A DNA stretch of 40,685 nucleotides from an uncultured bacterium. Lineage in GTDB: Bacteria > Sysuimicrobiota > Sysuimicrobiia > Sysuimicrobiales > Sysuimicrobiaceae. How positions within the stretch are numbered: the stretch's first letter is position 1; each line of letters starts with the position of its first letter. The stretch lies in contig CALIMJ010000012.1 of assembly GCA_938028835.1 (NCBI GenBank), forward strand, positions 1 through 40,685, in the 5' to 3' direction. The position numbers were made by a program, and so were the translations under genes. Positions 1-7,495 of this stretch are shown here, in pieces. The notes beneath the pieces are model-generated. The model worked only from the letters and a program-made list of their open reading frames with translations. It made no database searches and was not told the DNA's origin.

Positions 1-372
1 CACCCGGGCAGCGAGCACGCCCTGGCGTGGTGGCTGGAGGAGAGCTACGTGACGGATGGTGCGGGGCGGCGCTGGCGGCCCCAGTGGGAGAGGCGGGGCC
101 GGGTGCAGGTGGCGCACCGGCAGCTGCAACGGTGGTACCGGGCCCTGGACCGGTTGCTGGAGGCCGAGGGGGCCATCGAGCAGGACCTGTACCTGCAGCT
201 GCGGGACCTGTTCGGGCTGCAGGTGAAGTTGGTGTTTTTCGACCTCACGAGCACCTACTTTGAAGGCCAGGGGCCGGTAGAGCTGGCGCGCCACGGGCAT
301 TCCCGGGACGGTCGTCCGCGGGACCGGCAGGTGCTGGTAGGGGTGGTGATGGCCAGTGGGTGGCCGGTGGAA
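1..372 (+). pseudogene. Truncated IS1634-type transposase fragment
   Basis: Reading frame 1 is open from the first base and reads like the N-terminal and first catalytic part of an IS1634-type (IS4 superfamily, DDE) transposase. The diagnostic segment FFDLTSTYFEG, with the first catalytic Asp, lies near 238-264 and is followed by ELARHGHSRDGRPRDRQVLVG (split here as ELARHGHSRD and RPRDRQVLVG) near 280-342. Similarity to the family stops at about 370-372 (GWPVE). The frame stays open afterwards, but the sequence is antisense to other genes and unlike a transposase. The 5' part is outside the window and the second and third catalytic residues are missing, so it is not functional. This is the only plus-strand coding remnant in the window. 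Confidence 0.75.
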
Positions 373-495
373 GGGCGGGATCCCGGCCAGGGACAGGGCA
401 GGGATCGCAAAGGACAGGCCCAGGAACGGGTGCGCGTGGGCCAGGCCCGACAGCGCCCGCAGCGCCCAGGCCGTCCTCAGGGCGGTGGGGCTGCC
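370..495 (-). pseudogene. Fragment of Mrp/NuoN-type proton antiporter subunit
   Basis: Read on the minus strand, 495-370 encodes ALRALSGLAHAHPFLGLSF followed by AIPALSLAGIPPF. This closely resembles the conserved 'GLarrhPllal..ipaLSLAGIPPfsGF' segment shared by MrpD/MnhD and NuoN/NuoM membrane subunits. The similarity stops at IPPF (370), exactly where the plus-strand transposase similarity ends, so the two fragments meet end to end. No stop or start that would make a real gene is visible; upstream an in-frame ATG at 552 is probably accidental. The call rests on one motif, so the exact family (Mrp versus complex I) is uncertain. Between this fragment and the receptor gene (496-591) I see only a weak inverted repeat (568-585, 5-bp stem, no T tract). 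Confidence 0.5.
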
Positions 496-591
496 CCGGC
501 TGACACCCCGACCCCTGTAGTGAAATCGCCTAACCAGCAACGGCTTAACCATGCGGGTTCCAGCCCTCCCGTTGTCAAACACGGGCTAGCG

Positions 592-2667
592 CTACACCTG
601 GAACTGCCCCACGAGGGCCTGCAGGTCGGTGGCAAGGCGAGCCAGGGACTGCGCGTGCGTAGCCAGCTCGTGACTGCCTGCGGAGATCTGCTGGGTGGCC
701 GCGCTCACCTGCTCCGAGGAAGCCGAGTTCTGCTCGCTGATGCTGGCCAGTTCACCCACGGACCCCTCCACTCGCTGGGCGGAGGACGCCAGGTCCTCGC
801 TGGAGCTCCGGATCCGCTCCACCTGTTCGGCCACCGCCTGCACCGACCGCAGGATGTCCGCGAACGCCTCCTCGGCCGCGCCCATCACCTGGACGCCCCG
901 CTCCACCTCGCCGCCGGCCCGCTCCATGGCCTGCACGGACCGCTCAGCCTCCCGCTGGACCTCCTGCACGAGCTCCGCGATCTGCTCTGCGGCCTGCGCG
1001 GACTCCTGCGCCAGCTTCCGCACCTCCTCCGCCACCACCGCGAACCCCCTCCCCTGGTCCCCAGCGCGGGCCGCCTCGATGGCCGCGTTCAGGGCCAGCA
1101 GGTTCGTCTGCGAGGCGATGTCCGTGATGAGCTGCACGATGCGGCTGATGTCCCGGCTGCGCTGGCCCAGGGAGGCGATCACCTCGGAGGCTGCCTGCGT
1201 GGCCTGGCGGATACTGCCCATGGCGGCCTGCGCCTGCTCCACGTACGTCCGCCCGCGCGTGGCCGTCTGGTCCGCCGCGGAAGCGGCGGACGCGGTGCCC
1301 ACGGCATCCCGGGCGGCCTCCTGCAGCCCCGCAGCCATCCGGCGCACCACCTCCGCCACCTCTGTGACCTTGCGCGCCTGGGTCTCCGCGCCCTGGCTCA
1401 CTCCCTGTACCGCGGTGGCGATCTCGCCCACGCTGCGGTTGGTCTGCTCGCTGGTGGCCGCCATCTCCTCCGCAGAAGCGGTCAGGGTTTGGGAGACCTC
1501 GTTCACCCGCCCCACGGTCTCCCGCAGCCACGCCACCAGCCGGTCGAAAGCGGTCGCCACCTGCACCACCTCGTCCCGCCCGCGCAGCCCCAGTTCCACC
1601 CGCAGGTCGCCCTGTCCCACCCGCTCCAAGGCCTGCACCAGCCGGCCCAGCGGGCCCGTCACGCTGCGGGTGGTAGCGACCCCGAGAGCCGCCACCAACA
1701 CCACCAGGATCAGGGAGGTCCCGGCCACCCACCACATGCCCGCCTGCACGCGTGCGGTACGGTGGTCCAGGACTTCGCGCAGGACCCGGGTGGCCTCCCG
1801 GTACAGCTCGAACCGGCTGTCGATGGCGCGGGTGGCCAGCGCAAAGTACTGCTGGGGCGAGGCCTTCAGCCGGTCCGCCCGGGCGACCTGTTCCTCCGCG
1901 GTCCGGAGGTACTCCTCCACCAAGCGGTCGCCCTCCTTCAGCTTGCCTTCCAGGGCGGCCCGCGCCGCTGGGCTGGCCTCGAAGGCCTCGGCCAACTGAC
2001 GCGCGACCTCCTCGTGCAGCAGCCGCGTGGCGCCGATCCGCTCCTGAACTGCCGCGCGCTCGGAGGCCGTGGCCGCCCGGCGGGTCAGAACCCCAGAGCC
2101 CAGGGCCCGCAGCTGCCCCATGGCCTCGATCGCCCGCGGCAGCGCCCCCAGGGCCACGTTGCCCAGGTACAGGCCGTCCGCATAGGGGTCCAGGGTGATC
2201 CCCGACGTCACGCCCACGCGCCAGATCAGATCCAGGAGTTCCGCCACCAGCTGAGTGTGCTGTTGGAAGCTCTCGGCGGGTTTCAGAGACTCGAGCGTCG
2301 TGGCGATTCGGTCCCACGCACCCCGAATCCGCTCCAGCGAGGCGGAAGTATTCAGCGACTTTCCGTGACGCCGGTCCACCTCGATCACCGCATCCAGCGC
2401 CGACCGCACCTCCTGCTGCTTCTGCACCACCTGCGACCGCACATCCGCCCCGCTCAGCAGCTGAGCGGCCAGCCCCCGGTGCTCCGCCACCCGCTGGAAC
2501 AGCTGGCTCAGAGCTTCCAGGTACTCCGCACCCCGCAGCTCCTGCCGGGCCGCCTCCACCGCGGCGCGGTCGCTCGCCACGCGGGCTGCCGCCAGCACCA
2601 GGCTCAGGGCCACGGCCACGACCCCGAAGACCGCCAGCTTTGCGGACACCCGAAGGTTCGAGAACAT
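592..2667 (-). CDS. Methyl-accepting chemotaxis protein (receptor 1)
   Basis: Transmembrane chemoreceptor of 691 aa that would control CheA through CheW. It has an N-terminal membrane segment (about 10-28), a long extracytoplasmic sensing region (about 30-308) containing [15 protein letters not shown] and [16 protein letters not shown], motifs common in helical-bundle/NIT-like receptor sensors, a second membrane segment (about 311-331), a HAMP linker (about 333-385) and the signalling domain. The hairpin tip with [17 protein letters not shown] is at about 520-536. No CheR-tethering pentapeptide is seen at the C-terminus (it ends QFQV). The ATG at 2667 is chosen over an upstream in-frame codon because GGAGGTGAG lies just ahead and a sigma-54 site at 2717-2732 would place the transcript start near 2706. 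It follows fliA but has its own promoter. The ligand is unknown. Confidence 0.93.
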   Translation of the reverse strand: MFSNLRVSAKLAVFGVVAVALSLVLAAARVASDRAAVEAARQELRGAEYLEALSQLFQRVAEHRGLAAQLLSGADVRSQVVQKQQEVRSALDAVIEVDRRHGKSLNTSASLERIRGAWDRIATTLESLKPAESFQQHTQLVAELLDLIWRVGVTSGITLDPYADGLYLGNVALGALPRAIEAMGQLRALGSGVLTRRAATASERAAVQERIGATRLLHEEVARQLAEAFEASPAARAALEGKLKEGDRLVEEYLRTAEEQVARADRLKASPQQYFALATRAIDSRFELYREATRVLREVLDHRTARVQAGMWWVAGTSLILVVLVAALGVATTRSVTGPLGRLVQALERVGQGDLRVELGLRGRDEVVQVATAFDRLVAWLRETVGRVNEVSQTLTASAEEMAATSEQTNRSVGEIATAVQGVSQGAETQARKVTEVAEVVRRMAAGLQEAARDAVGTASAASAADQTATRGRTYVEQAQAAMGSIRQATQAASEVIASLGQRSRDISRIVQLITDIASQTNLLALNAAIEAARAGDQGRGFAVVAEEVRKLAQESAQAAEQIAELVQEVQREAERSVQAMERAGGEVERGVQVMGAAEEAFADILRSVQAVAEQVERIRSSSEDLASSAQRVEGSVGELASISEQNSASSEQVSAATQQISAGSHELATHAQSLARLATDLQALVGQFQV
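981..1150. repeat. Direct repeat, receptor signalling-hairpin segment (copy 1)
   Basis: This part of receptor 1 is very similar at the base level to 35566-35740 in receptor 2, with identical runs of more than 20 bases. The two copies are in the same orientation about 34.5 kb apart and enclose almost all the flagellar genes. The similarity follows from the conserved receptor hairpin but exceeds what the protein alone requires. Confidence 0.65.
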
Positions 2668-2716
2668 CTCCTCACCTCCGTTCCGGATTCGTCGGCTGAC
2701 CGCGCCGGAGGCTGCT

Positions 2717-2732
2717 TGCAAAGCGCGTGCCG
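2717..2732 (-). promoter_or_regulatory. Sigma-54 promoter of receptor 1
   Basis: Minus strand reads GGCACG-CGCT-TTGCA, with GG and GC separated by exactly 10 nt, matching the sigma-54 -24/-12 consensus TGGCACG-N4-TTGCA. It sits between the fliA stop (2749) and the receptor ATG (2667), giving a predicted leader of about 39 nt. Confidence 0.75.
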
Positions 2733-2748
2733 GAGTGCGCCGGGAGCG

Positions 2749-3462
2749 TCAGCGGCCCAGTCCTTCCTGCACCAGGAAGGTGCGCAGGCGCAGCAACGCC
2801 GCAGCCTGGATCTGACAGATGCGCGACTCCGTGAGATCCAGGATCGCGCCGATCTCCGCCAGGGTGAGGCCCTCGTAGTAGTACAGGCCCAGCACCAAGC
2901 GTTCCCGCTCACTCAGCCGCGCCAGGCCTCGCCGCAGGGCATCCAGCATTTCCCGGCGCTCCGCGGCCTCCTCCGGGTCCTCCTGGTCGCTGGCGGGCTC
3001 CCCTGCCGCCCCCCGGGAAACCAGTTCCTCGAAGGAGGTGACCACCAGTGCGTGCAGGCGCGCCAGCTCCGCGTCCAGCACGTCGGGTTCCAGACCCACC
3101 TCCGCAGCCAGCTCCTCCCGGCTCGGTTCGCGGCCCAGCCGCGACGTCAGGTGTTCGTGGGCCCGCTCGATGCGGCGGGCGATCTGGCGGTCGGAGCGGA
3201 CGGCCAGGTCGAGGCTGCGGAGGTGGTCCAGGATGGCCCCGCGGATGCGGTGCCACGCGAACGTCTCGAACCGGACGCCCTGGGAAGGGTCGTAACGTTG
3301 GAGCGCCTCCAGCAGCCCCATCACCCCGTAGCTCTCCAGGTCCTCCCGCGGCACGTGCGCGGGCAGGGAGGCCGCCAGCCGCTGAACCACCGCCCGCACG
3401 AGCCCGATGTATCGCGTCACCCGCTCGTCCTCGACAGGAAAGCGCAGCTCGGGCCGGGCCAC
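2749..3462 (-). CDS. fliA: Flagellar sigma factor FliA (sigma-28)
   Basis: Alternative sigma factor of the FliA/WhiG/SigD type (237 aa) that directs RNA polymerase to late flagellar and chemotaxis promoters. Visible parts: region 2 with DLESYGVMGLLEALQRYD and RFETFAWHRIRGAILDHLR (about 41-82), region 3 (LGREPSREELAAEVGL, about 108-123) and region 4 with LSERERLVLGLYYYEGLTL and ESRICQIQ (about 182-218). The GTG start at 3462 lies 2 nt from the cheD stop. It is the last gene of the flhB-to-fliA block, whose promoter is a sigma-54 site, so FliA production would come after sigma-54 activation. No anti-sigma gene flgM is seen nearby. Confidence 0.95.
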   Translation of the reverse strand: MARPELRFPVEDERVTRYIGLVRAVVQRLAASLPAHVPREDLESYGVMGLLEALQRYDPSQGVRFETFAWHRIRGAILDHLRSLDLAVRSDRQIARRIERAHEHLTSRLGREPSREELAAEVGLEPDVLDAELARLHALVVTSFEELVSRGAAGEPASDQEDPEEAAERREMLDALRRGLARLSERERLVLGLYYYEGLTLAEIGAILDLTESRICQIQAAALLRLRTFLVQEGLGR

Positions 3463-3464
3463 GG

Positions 3465-3935
3465 TTACAGTTCCGCCTCCTCCCCGCCCGCGGTGCGTAC
3501 CACCACTCGGCCGGAGCCCACGTACAGGGAAACCGTGCGGCTCACGCTGCCCCCCACCGCCTCCGCCCGCACCCGCAGTCCCCGCCCCCGCAGCTGGTCC
3601 CGCACAGCCCGCAGGTTCCGCTCGCCCACGTTCAGGGGGCTGTCCGGCGGGAGCCCGAACATGGCGGCTCCGCCCACCAGCCGCACCGCAATGCCCTCCA
3701 GATCAGCGCCGGCGTCCTCGAAGGCCCGCAGCAAAGCAGGGATCGCGGTGTCCGCGAACTTGAAGGGACCGAAGGTGCCCCCGAAGGCTCGAGGCAGCAT
3801 CACGTGGGCCATGCCTCCCAAAAGGGGACGTAGGCTGTGCAGGACCACCGCCACACACGACCCCAGCCCCGACGCCACCAGGACCGCCTCCGGCCGCCGG
3901 GTCACGGCGCCCTCGCCCATCCCCACGCGGATCAC
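3465..3935 (-). CDS. cheD: Chemoreceptor glutamine deamidase CheD
   Basis: CheD (156 aa) deamidates specific receptor glutamines to glutamate and in Firmicutes/Thermotogae also partners with CheC. Family signatures are clear: IRVGMGEGAV at the N-terminus, GLGSC with the nucleophile Cys27, GGMAHVMLP with His44, KFADTAIPALL, RLVGGAAMF and GERNLRAV. The Thr of the catalytic triad known from Thermotoga CheD (Thr21) appears to be Ala here, followed by Ser22. The GTG start overlaps the cheR TGA stop (GTGA), indicating coupling. The longer upstream frame is only the antisense or out-of-frame shadow of cheR. No separate CheC gene is present; CheC-like sites are in FliY. Confidence 0.92.
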   Translation of the reverse strand: MIRVGMGEGAVTRRPEAVLVASGLGSCVAVVLHSLRPLLGGMAHVMLPRAFGGTFGPFKFADTAIPALLRAFEDAGADLEGIAVRLVGGAAMFGLPPDSPLNVGERNLRAVRDQLRGRGLRVRAEAVGGSVSRTVSLYVGSGRVVVRTAGGEEAEL

Positions 3936-4738
3936 CAGTTCGTCTGCGCAGCGGTCCAAGCCTTGGCCTCCACCTTCCGGTAGAAGAACGGGTACACAGG
4001 CTCCAACCCCACTTCCCGGGCCCCGGTCACCTGCTCGGCAGCGCCCACAAACAGGTAGCCACCGGCCTGCAGGCTCTCGGCGAACCGCCGGTACAGGGTA
4101 CGCTTGGCGTCCTCGGTGAAGTAGATGACGACGTTGCGGCACAGGATCAGGTGCCAGGGCCCTCCGAACGGTTCCCGCAGAAGGTCGTGTCGCCGGAACC
4201 TCACACGGCTCGTCAGGGATGGCTGCACCCGCCAGAAGTCCCCCTCCCGCAGGAGGAACCGGCCGCGCCGCGCGGGGCTCACGTGCCGCACGTCCTCCTC
4301 TCGATAGCGGGCCGCCTCCGCCTGCGCCAGCACCTGCCGGTCGATGTCCGTCCCCAGCACCGACCACGCTCCGTGGGGGTCTACCTCTGCCAGCAGCATG
4401 GCCACACTGTAGGCCTCCGCGCCGTTGGAGCAGCCTGCGCTCCACACCCGCAGGCTCCCGAACCGCTGCTGCAGCTCGGGCAGGACGCGGCCCTGCAGGA
4501 TCTGGAACAACTCGGGGTTGCGGAAGAACTCGGAGACGTTGATGGTGAGACGGTCCACCAGCTCCTCCAGCACCGCGGGGTCCTGCCGGGCCCGTGCCAC
4601 CAGCTCTTCCACGCTTCGCAGCCCCATGCGCTGGAGCGCCCCCGCTAGGCGCCGCTCCATCTGCTCCGGCCGGTAGGCACTCAAATCCAGCCCGACCCGC
4701 CGCTTCAGCAGGTGCGCCAGGGCGGCGTACTCACTCAC
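3932..4738 (-). CDS. cheR: Chemotaxis methyltransferase CheR
   Basis: CheR (268 aa) transfers methyl groups from S-adenosylmethionine to receptor glutamates. The N-terminal helical domain (about 1-65) is followed by the SAM-dependent methyltransferase fold: RLTINVSEFFRNPE (about 63-76), the SAM-binding VWSAGCSNGAEAYSVAMLL (about 98-116), GTDID (about 129-133) and LILCRNVVIYF (about 196-206). The length is typical of stand-alone CheR with no TPR extension. The GTG start overlaps the end of the GAF gene by 8 nt and its stop overlaps cheD. It forms an adaptation module with cheB and cheD. Confidence 0.95.
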   Translation of the reverse strand: MSEYAALAHLLKRRVGLDLSAYRPEQMERRLAGALQRMGLRSVEELVARARQDPAVLEELVDRLTINVSEFFRNPELFQILQGRVLPELQQRFGSLRVWSAGCSNGAEAYSVAMLLAEVDPHGAWSVLGTDIDRQVLAQAEAARYREEDVRHVSPARRGRFLLREGDFWRVQPSLTSRVRFRRHDLLREPFGGPWHLILCRNVVIYFTEDAKRTLYRRFAESLQAGGYLFVGAAEQVTGAREVGLEPVYPFFYRKVEAKAWTAAQTNW

Positions 4739-5150
4739 CGTCCTGCTCCCTCATCAGGGCTCGCGCGAGCCGCCCCGCGGCCTCCTGTACCCGACGGACC
4801 TCCTCGTCCGTGAACTCGCTGTCGGTGCGGGCCAGGGCCAGCACGCCGAGCTTGCGGTTGCCCTGCTCCAGCGGAACCGCCAGGAACCCGCGCAGGGCCG
4901 AGTCCCGGAACCCGCGCCCCCTGGAGGGGATCCGGACGGCCCGGCCGTGGTGGAACACCCACGCCCGCAGGCCTTCCCCGCCCGCCAAGGGTACGGACTC
5001 CAGCAGGTCCAACGGACGACCCACGGCTACCGCGGGGACCAGTCGGCCGTCCCGGGCGGCCCACACCGTAGCCATCTGGAACGGTACCGCCGTCCGCAGG
5101 AGGCGCAGGGCCTCCCGGCACCGGTCACGCACTCCGAGCCTCACCTCCAC
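4731..5150 (-). CDS. Small GAF-domain protein between cheB and cheR
   Basis: A 139-aa stand-alone GAF-like domain. Supporting segments are PFQMATVWAARDGRLVPAVA, GGEGLRAWVFHHGRAVRIP, FLAVPLEQGNRKLGVLALAR and a C-terminal helix FTDEEVRRVQEAAGRLARAL, the usual order of GAF strands and helices. There is no catalytic domain and no membrane segment. The start is uncertain: the GTG at 5150 overlaps the end of cheB by 26 nt, and GTG codons at 5144 and 5132 are alternatives. Its place between cheB and cheR suggests a role in sensing or tuning adaptation, but the ligand and partner cannot be inferred. It is not a standard member of flagellar or chemotaxis operons. Confidence 0.75.
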   Translation of the reverse strand: MEVRLGVRDRCREALRLLRTAVPFQMATVWAARDGRLVPAVAVGRPLDLLESVPLAGGEGLRAWVFHHGRAVRIPSRGRGFRDSALRGFLAVPLEQGNRKLGVLALARTDSEFTDEEVRRVQEAAGRLARALMREQDGE

Positions 5151-6117
5151 CGCCCGCCAGGCGCGCCACCTCGTCCGCGATGCGCTCCAGCGGCAGCACG
5201 AAGTCCGCCAGCCCCGCTTCCACCACAGCCCGCGGCATCCCGTACACCACGCACGTGGCCTCGTTCTGCGCGATCACCTGCCCACCGGCGCGTTTGATGC
5301 GGCGGCAACCCTCCAGGGCGTCCCGGCCCATCCCCGTGAGGACCACCCCCAGCACCGGTGAGAAGATTTCCGCCACCGCGCCGAAGGTCACGTCCGCACA
5401 GGGTTTCAGGACGTCGCCGGGCAGGGCCTCACGCACGGCCCACCGGCCTTCCCGGAAGTCCAGCTGCCTGCCGCCCGGCGCCACGTACGCCACGCCGGGC
5501 TCCGGCCGTGCTCCGTCCTCCGCCTCCTCCACCCGTATGGCGCCCACCTCCGACAGGCGGCGGGCCAGGCTGCGGGTGAAGCCGGCCGGCATGTGCTGCA
5601 CCACCACCAGGGGGACCCGCAGGGCCGGCAACCTCGAGAACAGCTCCGCGAGGGCCCCGGGGCCGCCTGTGGACGCTGCCACCGCCACCATCCGCACGGG
5701 CTCGCAGCGCCGCCGGAGCTTCTGCCGGGAACGTGCAGCGGCCTTGATCTTCTGAACCAGCTGCCACAGGCCCGCGCCGGTCCAAGGACCGACGGGCTTG
5801 GCCTCCACCTCCACCGCGCCCAGCTCCAGGGCGCGCAGCGCCGCCTCCGCGCCCTGGGCGGTGTGGGCGCTGAGCACCACCACGGGCAGGCCGTGGTGAC
5901 GCACCAGGGCCTGCAGCGCACTGAGCCCGTCCACCACCGGCATCTCCACGTCGAGGGTCACCACGTCGGGGTGCAGACGGCCGGCCAGCTCCACGGCCTG
6001 CAGTCCGTTGGTGGCTACCCCCACCACCTCCACCTCCGGGTCCTGCTCCAGCGCGGCGGCCAGCAGCTGCCGGAACACCGCGGAGTCGTCCGCCACCAGC
6101 ACCCGGATGCGCCTCAT
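5125..6117 (-). CDS. cheB: Chemotaxis methylesterase/response regulator CheB
   Basis: CheB (330 aa) removes methyl groups from receptors (and can deamidate) when its receiver domain is phosphorylated by CheA. The N-terminal receiver (1-105) has the acidic pair in VLVADDSAVFR, phosphoacceptor Asp56 (TLDVEMPVVDG) and Lys108. The C-terminal methylesterase (about 142-325) has the catalytic Ser149 in VAASTGGPGAL, His175 in VVQHMPAGFT and Asp266 in LTGMGRDALEG. The ATG at 6117 overlaps the TGA of the PilZ gene (ATGA). The much longer upstream open frame is a shadow of the PilZ gene. Phosphorylation by the CheA of the same cluster is expected. Confidence 0.96.
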   Translation of the reverse strand: MRRIRVLVADDSAVFRQLLAAALEQDPEVEVVGVATNGLQAVELAGRLHPDVVTLDVEMPVVDGLSALQALVRHHGLPVVVLSAHTAQGAEAALRALELGAVEVEAKPVGPWTGAGLWQLVQKIKAAARSRQKLRRRCEPVRMVAVAASTGGPGALAELFSRLPALRVPLVVVQHMPAGFTRSLARRLSEVGAIRVEEAEDGARPEPGVAYVAPGGRQLDFREGRWAVREALPGDVLKPCADVTFGAVAEIFSPVLGVVLTGMGRDALEGCRRIKRAGGQVIAQNEATCVVYGMPRAVVEAGLADFVLPLERIADEVARLAGGGGEARSA

Positions 6118-6695
6118 GAGTCCAGCAACCTCCGCACCGCCCTCACGCTGTCCGCAGACCACGCCACGCCCACCGCGAAGTTCCTCCCGCGCTCGAAGTG
6201 TGGCCTTACCCAGACCACGCGGCCTGTCAGGGCTGCAGGCGACCGTCCGGACAACGTGACCACCAGCCGCTCGCCGGCCACGGGTTCCGGCCAGGGGTTC
6301 GCCAGCTCCAACCGGCCGCCGCCCTCCGACAGGTCCACCAGTTGTGCAGCCACCAGCTTCGGCGGGGTGTGGTCCACCCGCGCCACGTACACCCGCATGG
6401 AGGCCCGCCGGCGCGGCAGCGACCTCCGGTCCACCGGGTACGGGAGCCCCTCCAGCCGGACACACACCGTCTCCACCGGGCCCCGTAGGCAGCGTTCCAC
6501 AATCCCCTCGAACTCCCACGCACCGTCCTGATACAGCCGCCCGCGGACCCGGGTGCCGGGCGCCGGCAGCACGGGCCGGGGCCCGTCCATGGGCGCGCTG
6601 AGCAGAACGTGGCCTGGCCCCACCTCCTCCACGCGCACGGGGAACCCTCGGCCTCCCAGCCACAGCTCCAGCCGCTGGTTCACCCGCAGCTGCAC
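6114..6695 (-). CDS. YcgR-like PilZ-domain c-di-GMP effector
   Basis: A 193-aa protein with a YcgR-N-like beta-rich domain (about 1-95) and a C-terminal PilZ domain (about 96-190). The c-di-GMP binding signatures are the arginine-rich segment RRSLPRRRASMRVYV (about 90-104) and DLSEGGGRLEL (about 121-131, the D/NxSxxG motif). Proteins of this type bind c-di-GMP and act as a flagellar brake by contacting MotA or the switch. The GTG start at 6695 overlaps the end of flhF by 16 nt and the stop overlaps cheB. It takes the place where flhG/ylxH is usually found after flhF. The function is inferred from domains and context. Confidence 0.82.
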   Translation of the reverse strand: MQLRVNQRLELWLGGRGFPVRVEEVGPGHVLLSAPMDGPRPVLPAPGTRVRGRLYQDGAWEFEGIVERCLRGPVETVCVRLEGLPYPVDRRSLPRRRASMRVYVARVDHTPPKLVAAQLVDLSEGGGRLELANPWPEPVAGERLVVTLSGRSPAALTGRVVWVRPHFERGRNFAVGVAWSADSVRAVRRLLDS

Positions 6696-7495
6696 GCCTC
6701 AGCCTCCAGCCAGCGGGCTCCCGCGCGGGATCGCGCGCTGGCCACCTGGCCCGGGACCCGGGGGCTGTACGTGACGTAGCTCACCGGCAGCAACACCGCC
6801 GCCAGTGCTGACCGCACCTGTTCGGGGCCCACCTCGTCCAGGTGCGTGAGGACGCAGCGCGTGGCGCCGAGCTCCCGCAGGTCCTCCTGCGCCCGCCGCA
6901 GGAACGCGGGCGCGTACGATGCGGAAAGGACCAGGTGCACCTCGTGAGGCCGCGCGCCGTCCAGGAAGTCCCGGATTGCCGTCCAGCGGTCCGCCAGGTG
7001 CGGATGCACACCCGGCAGGTCCATCAGCACCAGGTCCGCCTGCATGCTGCGGTCGAGCCGCGAAGGCGGGTGGACGGGAACGCCTGCCGCCCTCACGGAG
7101 TCCGCCAGCTGGCGTTGCGCGGCAGCCCTCCAGGTGTCCGCGGAGACCACGTGCACGTCCCAGCCCCGCAGCCGGAACTCGCACGCCAGCTTCGCCACCG
7201 CGGTGGTCTTGCCGGCCCCCGTGGGCCCCACGAAAGCCACACGCCGGCAGCGGCCGCGCGACGGGCGGATGGGCGGGGCTGGCCTCCACGTCGCCGGCTC
7301 CTCCGGGGGCCGTGGGATCTGCCCCTCCACGGCAGGCACGGCGATCACCTCCGCTCGGCCGGGGTGCAGCCACCGCCACCAGCGCGGAGGTTTGCGCTCC
7401 CTCGCGTACAGCACCACCGCCTCCGGCCCCAGATCCTCGCGGACCCGGGCCAGGGCCTGCTCCAGGGTAGGGGCCTCATACCGACGCGCCAGCAT
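6680..7495 (-). CDS. flhF: FlhF-like SRP-type GTPase (divergent)
   Basis: FlhF-family GTPase (271 aa), normally a determinant of flagellar placement or number. The N-terminus (LARRYEAPTLEQALARVREDLGPEAVVLYARE) matches FlhF. The P-loop GPTGAGKTT is at 90-98 and the SRP-type SADTWRAAAQRQL at 118-130. It is shorter than usual FlhF (Bacillus about 366 aa) because the linker between the N-terminal part and the GTPase is short. Two nucleotide motifs are altered: the DTAGR motif reads DLPG (159-162) and TKLDE reads THLDE (217-221). GTP hydrolysis may therefore be weak or absent. It follows flhA with a 20-nt overlap, which fixes the identification by context. Confidence 0.85.
   Translation of the reverse strand: MLARRYEAPTLEQALARVREDLGPEAVVLYARERKPPRWWRWLHPGRAEVIAVPAVEGQIPRPPEEPATWRPAPPIRPSRGRCRRVAFVGPTGAGKTTAVAKLACEFRLRGWDVHVVSADTWRAAAQRQLADSVRAAGVPVHPPSRLDRSMQADLVLMDLPGVHPHLADRWTAIRDFLDGARPHEVHLVLSASYAPAFLRRAQEDLRELGATRCVLTHLDEVGPEQVRSALAAVLLPVSYVTYSPRVPGQVASARSRAGARWLEAEACSCG

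Noticed and set aside
568-585. Inverted repeat after receptor 1 as terminator
   Set aside because: Stem is only 5 bp and no T tract follows.
3238-3251. GG-N10-GC pattern within fliA
   Set aside because: Spacing fits but the -12 part reads CCGC rather than TTGC, and it is inside a gene with no start downstream.
49-4119. Very long plus-strand open frame of 1356 codons
   Set aside because: Only its first part (to about 372) is transposase-like. The rest is antisense to receptor 1, fliA, cheD and cheR and has low-complexity composition typical of GC-rich antisense frames.
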